NCBI RefSeq assembly: GCF_014205015.1
Contig: NZ_JACHMO010000001.1
Coordinates: 5,518,001 to 5,582,000, forward strand
Source: Saccharothrix ecbatanensis
GTDB taxonomy: Bacteria > Actinomycetota > Actinomycetes > Mycobacteriales > Pseudonocardiaceae
Reading direction: 5' to 3'
Length of the DNA: 64,000 bases
Every line of letters starts with the position of its first letter. Positions within the stretch are counted from its first letter, which is position 1. A program made the translations under genes and the position numbers. Below are positions 49,418 to 59,100 of this stretch, in pieces. The notes beneath the pieces were generated by a model. The model saw only the letters and a program-made list of their open reading frames with translations, was not told where the DNA came from and made no database searches.

Positions 49418-52400
49418 TCGGTTCTGCTCTCCTCGGTCGTGGGGCGGATCAGCGCTACCAGGCCAGCGGGGGTCGACGCCTCGAACGGCGCACGCATCGG
49501 CAACCGTACTGCAAACAGCTTGTTCAGCCGGGCCATCAGCATCGTGGCGGACAGCGAATGGCCGCCTTGGTCCAGGAAGTCGTCGGTGAGCCGCACATCG
49601 GGCACGCCCAGCACCTCGCGCCACACCTCCGCCACCCGCCGTTCGGTTTCGGTGCGCGGCAACGGGCCGGACGGCTTCACGTCGGTCCACTGTGGACTCT
49701 TGAGCGCGGCGTGGTCGAGCTTCCCGTTCGGCGACAACGGCATCGCGTCAAGCGTGAAGAACCGGGACGGGACCATGTACGACGGCAGGTGCTCGGCCGC
49801 CGTGGCGCGCAGCTCGCCGTGGTCGGCGTCGCCGACGACGTACGCCGCCAGGTGCCGGCGCGCGGGGTCGTCGCCCGCGACGACGACGGCGACCTGCCGC
49901 ACCCCGGGGTGACGGCCCAGCACGGCCTCCACCTCGCCCAGCTCGATGCGGTACCCGCGCAGCTTGACCTGGCGGTCCAGCCGGCCCAGCAGCTCGAACC
50001 GCCCGTCCGGGCGCAGCCGGGCGAGGTCGCCCGTCCGGTACAACCGGCCGGCGCCGCCGACCACGTCCTCCGCGAAGCGTTGCGCCGTCAGCTCGGGTCG
50101 TCCCAGGTAGCCGCGCGCGACACCGCCGCCCGCGACGCACAGCTCCCCCGTCACGCCCGGCGGCGCCGGCTGCGAGCGCCCGTCGACCACGTAGCAGCTG
50201 GTGTTGGCCAGCGGCACGCCGATCGTGACGACGGGGTCCGCGGGGTCGACGCGGTCGCACGTCGACCAGACCGTGGTCTCGGTCGGGCCGTAGATGTTCC
50301 ACAGCGTCCCCACCCGCGCCGCGAGCCGGGCGGCGAGCGCGTCGGTCAGCGGCTCGCCGCCGCAGAGCGCGCGCATCGAAGGGCTGCCGGGCCACCCGGC
50401 GTCGAGGAGGTTCTGCCAGGACGACGGCGTCGCCTGCATCACCGTCGCACCGGAGGTCCCGATCAGGTCCCGCAGGCGGTCCGGGTCCCCTGCCACGCCC
50501 GTCTCGGCCAGGACCAGGCACGCGCCGGCGACCAGCGGTGCGAACAGCTCGAAGATGGACATGTCGAACGAGAACCGCGCCGCCGCCAGCACCACGTCGT
50601 CACCGGTCAGGCCGATGTGCGCGATCAGCGGGACGACGAGGTTGGCCAGGTTGCGGTGCTCGACCGCGACGCCCTTCGGCTCACCGGTCGAACCGCTGGT
50701 GTGGATCACGTACGCCAGGTCGTCCGGCGCGGGAGTCGCGGCGGGCGGCGCCGCGGTCGGCGAGATGGTCGGCGCGGCGGGCGGCGCGGCGGGCGGCGAG
50801 GTGGTCGGCGCCGCGGTCGGCGAGGCGGTCGGCGAGGTGGCGTCGACCAGCACCGCCACCGGGGTCGGGACGCGGTCCCGCAGGTCGGCCGACGTCACCG
50901 CGGAGCGGATGCCGGCGTTGGCGACGAGCCGGGCCATCCGGGCCGCGGGGAGGTCGGGGTCGAGCGGCGCGTACCCGGCGCCCGCCCGCAGGATCGCCAG
51001 GATCGCGACCACCGCCGACACCGACCGGTCCAGGCACAGGCCGACCAGCGCGCCCGCCTCGACCCCGGCCGCGACCAGCCGTGCGGCCAGGTCGTCGGCG
51101 GCGGCGTCCAGCTCCCCGTAGGTCAGGGTCTCCGTGCCGCAGCGGACGGCCGGGCGGTCCGGGGTCCGGGCGGCGGTGGCCGCGATCAGCGGCACGACAC
51201 CGTCCGCGGGGATCGGCACGACCGGTCCGCGCCCGGCACGCAGCACCACCTCCCGCTCAGCGGCGGGGAGCAGGTCGGCCCCGGACACCGGGCGGTCCGG
51301 CGCGGCGAGCAGCGAGTCGAGCAGCACGGTCAGCCGCGCGGCCGGTCCTTCGACCGCGGCCGGGTCGAACCGGTCGGCGTCGTAGGTCCACTCGAACCGC
51401 GGCCGCTCGTCGAGCACGAGCGCGATCACGACGTCCGCGTCGTCCCCTGCGCACCCGGCCTCGGTGGTGACCGCGACGCCGAAGCCGGCGCCGTGACGCG
51501 CGTCGGTCAGCGCCGCGACGGTGCGGCCGACCGCGTCGCGGAACGTCGGGTCGTCGTCGAGGCGTGGTCGGACCGCGCGCGGTCGTCCGCCGTCCACCAG
51601 CGCGCCCACCACGGGGTTCGGCCCGCCGTCGTGACGCGCCACCAGCACGCCCACGGCCGTTAGCACCACGGCGAGGAGTGGCACGTCACCGGCGGGGGAC
51701 GGCGCGTCACCGGCAAGGGACGGCACGTCACCGGCAAGGGACGGCACGTCACCGGCAAGAGGTGGCACGTCACCGGCAAGAGGTGGCACGTCACCGGCGA
51801 GGTCCCGCAGCGCCGCCACGGCGGTCGGTCCGATCGGCTCGTCGTGGCGGTGTCGCGGCCCGCCGCGGACGTCACGCGTGGGCGGGAAGCCCGCAGGCTC
51901 GTCGGCGGGCGTGTCGGTGAGCAGCGACTCGGCGAGCACGTCCGCGAACCCCCGGGCGATGTCGGCGGCCTCCGCCGCCGAGCACAGGTCCGTCGCGTAC
52001 TCCAGAACCGCGTCCGCCCCCGCCGCCTCCGCGTCGACGATGAAGGTCAGGTCGAGGTCGGAGGTGCGCTGCGCGGGCCGCGGCAGGAACCGAACCTCGA
52101 CACCCGGCAGCGCCAGCGAACCGGCCAGTCCCCGCTGGGTGATCAGCATGACCTGGCACAACGGCGAGTGCGACGGGTCGCGCCGGGGCGCGAGCGCGGA
52201 CACCACCCGGTCGAACGGCACCCGACCGCGGTCCAGCGCGTCGAACGTCACGTCCCTCGCCCGCCGCACGGCCTCGTCGAACGGCACGGCGGCGTCGACG
52301 CGGGGTCGCAGCAGCACGGTGTTGATCATGGGACCGACCGCGGTCTCGTCGGCCAAGCTCGCCCGACCGCCGGCGGGCGTGCCGACGACGAGGTCCGCGC

Positions 52401-53190
52401 TGCCGGTCGTGCGGGCCCAGAACCGCGCCAGGGCGGCCAGCAGCACGGCGAAGCGGGAGGCGCGGGACCGCACGGCGACCTCGTCCAACGCCGCCGCGAC
52501 CCGTCCGTCGATCGGGATCGGGACCTGGTCGATCGCGTACGTCCGGCGGGGCGGGCGGCGCGGCGCGCCCGGCAGCGGCACGGGGTCGGGCGCGCCGGCC
52601 AGCACGTCGCGCCAGTGCGCGACCTCGGCGTCCGCCTCGGCCGTGCCGCCCCACCTCTCCTCCTCGGCCACGGCCTCCCGGTACTGCCGGGCCGCCGGCG
52701 CCGCGTCAGGCTCGGCGTACCGCTCGCCGATCTCCCGCAGCACCACGTGCAGCGACCATGCGTCCACGGCGACGTGGTGCGCGGCGAGCAGGAACAGCCA
52801 CCGCCGCGGCTCCAGCCGGACCAGCCGCACGCCGAACACCGGTCCGGTGACCAGGTCGAACGGCCGGGTGTCGTTGTCCTCCAGGAGCACCCGCACCGCC
52901 GCGTCGAGGTCGATCCCCCGCTCGTCGCACAGGTCGAGGTACTCCAGCCCCGCGCGCCGGTCCGCGATCCGTTGGTGCAGCAGGCCGTCGACCTCGTCGA
53001 ACGTCGTGCGCAGGGCCTCGTGCCGGGCCACCACGGCGGCGACGGCCGCGTCGAGCCGGTCCACGTCCACGTCGCCGTGCAGCTCGAACGCCACCGGGAG
53101 CGTGAGCGCGCCCGGGTGGTCGGCCAGCTCGTGCAGCAGCCGGAACCGCTTCTGCGCCGACGACGCCGGGATCACCACGTCACCTGCCAC
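49414..53190 (-). CDS. NRPS: condensation, half-condensation, adenylation (predicted glycine), carrier protein
   Basis: This 1258-residue protein begins with a C domain (~1-440) whose active-site motif is HHVAVDAW, so the usual G after D is A. A repeat of seven residues (~464-505) follows, then a C-lobe-only condensation fragment (~507-650; LTAVGVLVARHDGGPNPVVG). The A domain (~665-1150) has HTSGSTGEPKGVAVEHRN, IYGPTETTVW, YRTGDLARL, QVKLRGYRIELGEVE and SPNGKLD. A Pro/Ala/Thr insertion (~780-822) sits before A3. The binding-pocket code, aligned by eye, is D-M-F-Q-L-G-I-V-W-K, close to known glycine codes (D-I-L-Q-L-G-L-I-W-K). The T domain Ser is in DQGGHSLSATML (~1213). No TE domain follows. 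Confidence 0.9.
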   Translation of the reverse strand: MAGDVVIPASSAQKRFRLLHELADHPGALTLPVAFELHGDVDVDRLDAAVAAVVARHEALRTTFDEVDGLLHQRIADRRAGLEYLDLCDERGIDLDAAVRVLLEDNDTRPFDLVTGPVFGVRLVRLEPRRWLFLLAAHHVAVDAWSLHVVLREIGERYAEPDAAPAARQYREAVAEEERWGGTAEADAEVAHWRDVLAGAPDPVPLPGAPRRPPRRTYAIDQVPIPIDGRVAAALDEVAVRSRASRFAVLLAALARFWARTTGSADLVVGTPAGGRASLADETAVGPMINTVLLRPRVDAAVPFDEAVRRARDVTFDALDRGRVPFDRVVSALAPRRDPSHSPLCQVMLITQRGLAGSLALPGVEVRFLPRPAQRTSDLDLTFIVDAEAAGADAVLEYATDLCSAAEAADIARGFADVLAESLLTDTPADEPAGFPPTRDVRGGPRHRHDEPIGPTAVAALRDLAGDVPPLAGDVPPLAGDVPSLAGDVPSLAGDAPSPAGDVPLLAVVLTAVGVLVARHDGGPNPVVGALVDGGRPRAVRPRLDDDPTFRDAVGRTVAALTDARHGAGFGVAVTTEAGCAGDDADVVIALVLDERPRFEWTYDADRFDPAAVEGPAARLTVLLDSLLAAPDRPVSGADLLPAAEREVVLRAGRGPVVPIPADGVVPLIAATAARTPDRPAVRCGTETLTYGELDAAADDLAARLVAAGVEAGALVGLCLDRSVSAVVAILAILRAGAGYAPLDPDLPAARMARLVANAGIRSAVTSADLRDRVPTPVAVLVDATSPTASPTAAPTTSPPAAPPAAPTISPTAAPPAATPAPDDLAYVIHTSGSTGEPKGVAVEHRNLANLVVPLIAHIGLTGDDVVLAAARFSFDMSIFELFAPLVAGACLVLAETGVAGDPDRLRDLIGTSGATVMQATPSSWQNLLDAGWPGSPSMRALCGGEPLTDALAARLAARVGTLWNIYGPTETTVWSTCDRVDPADPVVTIGVPLANTSCYVVDGRSQPAPPGVTGELCVAGGGVARGYLGRPELTAQRFAEDVVGGAGRLYRTGDLARLRPDGRFELLGRLDRQVKLRGYRIELGEVEAVLGRHPGVRQVAVVVAGDDPARRHLAAYVVGDADHGELRATAAEHLPSYMVPSRFFTLDAMPLSPNGKLDHAALKSPQWTDVKPSGPLPRTETERRVAEVWREVLGVPDVRLTDDFLDQGGHSLSATMLMARLNKLFAVRLPMRAPFEASTPAGLVALIRPTTEESRTE
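51676..51801 (-). repeat. Six tandem 21-bp repeats inside the NRPS gene
   Basis: Six in-frame 21-bp units encode heptapeptides of the form L-A-G-D-V-P-x (LAGDVPP twice, LAGDVPS twice, LAGDAPS, PAGDVPL). They join the full condensation domain to the condensation half-domain. Near-identical DNA between units points to recent expansion. Confidence 0.9.
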
Positions 53191-56100
53191 CGTCGGTCTC
53201 CTCGATCGACTCCGCGAGCGACACGTCCGCCGGCACCAGGGCGGCGGGCAGCCGGTCGACCAGGGCGGCCCGCAGCTCGTCGCGCAGCCCCGCCTCGACC
53301 GCCGGCGGGAACAGCACGGTCCGGCCGGCGGTGGGCCGGTGGGTCCGCGGCAGCGGGTCGGCCAGCGCGTAGTGGTCCGCCTCGGGCAGGAACGACACGT
53401 CGTACGCGCCGGTGGGGTCGGCCGACGCCCAGCTCACCCGCACGTGCCAGTCGTGCCGCCCGCCGAGCCGCCACAACGCCTGCGGGTCGAGCCCCGGAGC
53501 CGTGTCGTCCTCCGACCGCACGCCGCACGCGCGCAGCACGTGGGCGGCCTCGGCCAACCGGGCGTTGCGCACGCCCCGCAGCCCGAACGCCCGGCGCGGT
53601 CCGGTCAGCCGCCGTTCGACGGCGCGTGACGTCGCGCCCTCGCCCGGTTCCCACTCGATGTCGCCGTCGGGCAGCGCGCACCCCAGGTGCAGCACGGCGT
53701 CGTAGCGGAACAGCGTCATCTCGTTGGGGAACTCGCCACGCCGGGGCGCGATCTCCACCGCCGTGAACCGCCGCCACCGCGCACCGAACCCGGCCAGGTG
53801 CGCGGGCGACACGGCCAGCTCCCCGTCCACCCGCAGCTCTCGCGCGGCCAGCCGGGACACCGCCTCGGGCGTGACGTCGGGACCACCGCGGAGGTGGTGC
53901 TTGAGGTGGGCTGCGGCTTCCAGCAGCTCGGCGTTGCGCAGGTCGCCGAGGAACAGGTGCCCGCCCGGCGCCAGCACCCGGACGGACGCCGCGACGACCT
54001 CGTCCAGGTACCGCGTGGACGGGAAGTGCCGCGCCACCGAGTTGACCACCACGAGGTCGTAGCCGGTGCCGGCGTCCGCGAGGGCGGCGAGCGCGTCGGC
54101 CCGGACGACCTCGACGACGGCGCCGGAGGGCTTCAGCGCGGCGGCGACCTCGGCGAGCTCCGCCGTGGCGGCGGTGGAGACGTCCGTCGCCCGGTAGTGC
54201 TCGACGTGCCCGTCCTCCACCAGCGCGCGCAGGACCAGTCCGGTTCCCGCGCCGAGTTCCAGCACCCGGGTCGGTCGCAGCGCGCGGAGCCGGTCGACGG
54301 TCCCCTCCACCCAGTCCCGCAGCTGCGGCTCGGGCAACGGCTCGTCGGTGACGCCGCCGTCGAGCCGCGACCGCGGCGCCTCGGCGTGGTCGTCTTCCCC
54401 TGGCACGACGGTGGCGACGAAACGGTCGTCCCGCGTGGTGACCACGGCGGCCCGGACGCGCGGGTGCGCGGCCAGCGCGGCCTCGACCTCCGCCGGGTCC
54501 GCGAGGCGGCCTCCCACCAGCGTGCGCCGGTCCGCGCGGCCGACCAGCTCGACCACGCCGTCGGCGGTGAACCGGCCGAGGTCCCCGGTGCGGCACAGGC
54601 GGTCCCCGAGGTCCGGGGCGAACGGGTCGGGGACGAACCGGTCCGACGCGCCGACGTGGCCGACGATCCGGTGCCCGCCGAGGTGGACCTCGCCGACCAC
54701 ACCGGGCGGAACGGGCCGGCCCGCCGCGTCCAGCACGCGGACCACGCGGCCCGGTCGCGGCCTGCCCGCCACGGGAGTGGCGCTGTCGGACAGCCGACAG
54801 GTCAGCGCGTCGGCACCGCCCTCGGGCGTGCCGTAGAGCATCCACGCCTCGCGGACGCCCGCGGCCCGAGCCACGCCGCGCCACACGTCGACGGGCACGG
54901 TCCCGCCTTCCAGGAGCACCACGACGCGGGCGTCGTCGAACGCGCCGACGTCGAGCAACCGCCGCGCCTGCGGCACGGTCAGTCGGACCACGTCGACCGC
55001 ACGGCCCGCCACCGCGGCCGGGACGTCCGACACGACGCGCAGCTCGTGCCCGGCGGCCAGCCACGCCAGCTGTTCCCACAGCCCTTCGCCGGTCGCGGTG
55101 AGGGCCACGCGCCGCCGGCCCGTCGCGGCCTGGAGGTGCGGCGACCGCAGCAGGTCCGACAGCGCGCCGTGCGACAGGACCAGGCCGGCGGGTCCGTGCG
55201 CCGTGCCGGGAGTGAAGACGACCGCGGCGGCGTCCCCCGGCGCCGGGGACGACAGGTCGCCCGACGCGGCGGCGGCCTGGTCGAGCGGTAAGCCCCGGAC
55301 GTGCGGCACGGTCGTCGCGGCGTCATCGCAGAGGACCACGTCCACGTCGGCGCCCAGGGCGTCGAGCAGGAGCCGTTGCCTGGCCGGCGGGTCCTCGGGG
55401 TCGAGCGGCACGACCACCGCTCCCGCGCCCAGCGCACCGAGCAGCCCCGCGACGGCCAGGCCCGACGGCGCGGCGGCGACCGCCACGTGCCGGCGCCCGC
55501 CCACGGCGGCGGCGACGGACCCGGCGGCGTCGGCCAGTTCGGCGTACGTCCACGACCGGTGCGCGTCGACTACCGCCGTCACGTCCGGCATCGTCTCGGC
55601 ACGGCGGCGGAAGGCGTCGACCAGCGTGTCGGCGGGCTCGGCCGCCTGCCGGCCCTCGCCGAGCGCCGCCAACGACTCCACGTCGGCGTCCACGACCAGC
55701 GGCAGCTCCGAGACCGGGGCCTCGGCGTCGTCCACCGCGGCGGCCACGAGGGTGGTGAAGAGCTCCGCGAGCCGTTGGGCGTCCTCGGCGGAGAACACCG
55801 ACTCGGCGCAGTAGAACGAGCCCCGCAGCCCTTCGCCGTCGCGGAACAGGTCGAGGTTGAGGTCGAACCGGGGCGCGTCGGTGTCGGTGTCCAGCGCCGT
55901 CACGTCAAGGCCCGGCAGGTCGAACGTGCCGTCGGCGGGCTCCTCGAACAGCTGGCACGCCACCTGCACGAGCGGCGGCACGCCCGGCACGCGGTCCGGG
56001 TTCGCCGCCTCCACCAACCGCTCGAACGGGAGGTCCTGGTGCGCGAACCCGCCCAGCAGGGCGTCCCGCGCGCCGGCGACCACGTCGATGAACGCGGGGT

Positions 56101-59100
56101 CGTCGCGCAGGTCGCCGCGCACGGCGAGCAGGTTCACGAAGAACCCGACCAGGTTCTCCACCTCGGGCGCGGTGCGGCCCGCGACCGGCACGCCGACGAG
56201 CAGGTCGCGCTGCCCGCTCAGCCGCGACACCAGCACCTGGAACGCCGCCAGCACCGCCATGAACAGCGTGCCGCCGACCTCGCGCGCCAGCTCGCGCAGG
56301 CCCGCCGTCAGCTCCGGCGACAGCACGACCTCCACCGTGGTGCTGCGCCGTGACGCGGTCCGCTCCCCCGGCGCGAGCCGGTCGAGCACCACCGGCGCGC
56401 CCGCGATGTGGTCGAGCCAGTACGTCAGCTGCCGTCGCAGAGCCGGTCCGCGCAACGCCTCCCGCTGCCACACGGCGAAGTCGCCGTACTGCACCGGCAA
56501 CGGCTCGGACGGCACCGGCTCGCCGGTCGTCAGCGCCCGGTAGGTCGCGGCGATCTCGTCCAGCATCAGGGTGACGGACCAGCCGTCGCACACGATGTGG
56601 TGCATGCTCAGCGCGAGCACGTGCTCCTCGTGGCCGAGGCGCAGCACCTCGGCGTGGAACAGCGGACCTCGCTCCAGGTCGTAGGTCCGACCCATGACGC
56701 GGGCCGTGAACGCCTTGATCGCGTCGTCGGCGGTCGGCGCGCAGACCGTGACCTCGACGGCTCCGGGCCGGCGCGGCTCCACCACCTGCGCGGGTTCGCC
56801 GTCGACCACGGGGAACCGCGTGCGCAGCGACTCGTGCCGGTCGACCAGGTTCTCCACCGCCGTGGTCAGCGCGGCCACGTCGAGCGGGCCGCGCAGCCGG
56901 TACATCTCGCCCATGTTGTACGCGGTCGAGTCGGGTTCGAGCTCGGCCAGCAGCCACAGGCGCAGCTGCGCCGACGACAGCGGGCGCGGGCCGGGCGCGT
57001 CGACCTTGGCGATCGGCGTCGGCGCGGTCTTCGCCGAGGCGCTGACGACGGCGGCGAACCGCTCGATCGTGGGGTTGTCGAACAGCGCCCGCACGGACAC
57101 CGCCGCGCCGAACAGCTCACGGGTCCGCGCGACGACCTTGCCCGCGCTCAGGGAGTGCCCGCCGAGCTTGAAGAAGTCGTCGGTCCGGCCGACGCGCGGC
57201 AGGTCGAGCACGCCCGCCACGACCGCCGCGACGACCTGCTCCGCACCCGACCGGGGAGCGGCGTGCACGTCGAGGTCGTCCCGCGCCGCGGTGGGCAGCG
57301 CCGCCAGGTCGACCTTGCCGCTCGCCAGCCTCGGCAGCTCGTCGACCAGGATGAACGCCCTGGGCAGCATGTACTCCGGCAGCCGCGACAGCACGAGCAT
57401 CCGCAGGTCCTCCGCGCCGGGCCGCGTCCCCGCCGAGGGCACGACGTGGGCGAGCAGTTCGGCGCCCTCTCCCCGGACGTCGCGGAAGCTCACCACGACG
57501 TCGACCACGTCCGGGTGGGCGGCGATGACGGACTCCACCTCGCCCAGCTCCACCCGGTACCCGCGCACCTTCACCTGGTGGTCGGAGCGGCCCAGGAACT
57601 CGACGGCGCCGCCCGGCCCGACCCGGCCGAGGTCGCCCGTGCGGTACATCCGCGCGCCGGGCTCGGCCGCGAACGGGTCGGGCACGAACTTGTCGGCGGT
57701 CAGGCCGGGGCGGCCGAGGTACCCGCGCGCCAGGTGGCGTCCGGCGAGGAAGATCTCCCCGACCGCGCCCTCCGGCACCGGGTCGCCGCTGCGGTCGAGC
57801 AGGTAGACCGCCGTGTTGTCGATCGGCGTGCCGATGAGCGGGGTGTCGCTGTCGCGCAGCCGCCAGGTCAACGCGTCCACGGTGCACTCGGTGGGGCCGT
57901 AGAAGTTCCAGGCGTCCACGCCGTCCTCGGCCGCGAGCCGCTGCCACAGCGCGGGCCGGATCGCCTCACCGCCCATGATCAACGTCGTCGGCCGGTGCCC
58001 GTCGCGGTCGAGCAGGCCGAGGTCGACCAGCTGCGCCATCTGCGACTGCGGGACGTCCAGCACGTCGATCCGGCGTTCCCGCACGAACCGCAGCAGACCT
58101 TCGGAGTCGCGGCGCGTGACCTCGTCCACCACGTGCAGCTCATGCCCCCCGACCAGCCACAACAGCTGGTCCACGGCGGCGTCGAACGCGAACGACGCGG
58201 TCAGCGCCACGCGCCGGGACCCGGCCTCGCCGAAGTGCGTGCGGCGGTGCGCGTCGAGCAGGTTCACCAGCGACCCGTGTTCGAGCAGCACGCCCTTCGG
58301 CACGCCGGTCGAGCCGGACGTGAACAGCACGAACGCCAGGTCGCCCGCCCGCACCGCCGGTCCGGGCGCGCCGACCGGGCCGGCGACGGCCTCGTCCAGC
58401 GCGATCCGCCGCAGCCCCAACGGCTCCAGCGACGCCGCCGACGCGTCGTCGCACAGCACGACGGACACCCCGGCGGTCTCGACCACCGACCGGACCCGGC
58501 GGATCGGGTCGGACAGCTCCAGCGGGACGACGGCGGCTCCGGCGCCGAGCACCCCCAGCTCGGCCGCCACCACCAGCCGGGTCCGCCTGCCCGCCACGGC
58601 GACCAGCGGGCCCGCGTCGGCGACGGCCGCCGTGACGGCGTCGGCGGCACGGGCCAGCTCGGCGAACGTCCACGCGCCGTCGGCGTCGGCCACCGCCACC
58701 ACGTCGGGCGTCCGCGCGCACCGCCGCCGGAACTCGTCCACCAGCGACGCGTCACGCGCCGCGGTGGCCCTGCCGAACAGCAGGCCGCCCGCCGAGTCGT
58801 GCCCGGACGCGGGAAGCTGCGAGACGCGGCGCGCCGGGTCGCGCAGCACCTCCGCGACGAGGCGCAGGAACGTGGCGACGATCCGGTCGGCCTCGGCGGA
58901 GGTGAACACCGACTCGCTGAACGTCATCAGGCCGCGCAGGCGGTCGCCGTCGCGGTACAGGTCCATGGCGAGCGGCAGGTCGGCGTTGAGCACGCCGGGG
59001 GTGTCGAGCACCGGCGTCGCGGTCGTGTCGCCGAGCCGGAAGCCGAGGCCGGTCTCGTCCTCGAACACCTGGAAGGCCACCTGCACCAGCGGTTGCACGC

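Noticed and set aside
53172..55079. Minus-strand 635-codon open frame over the methyltransferase end of the NRPS
   Set aside because: Low-complexity Arg/Gly/Ala translation in the wrong frame; the overlapping frame contains clear NRPS motifs.
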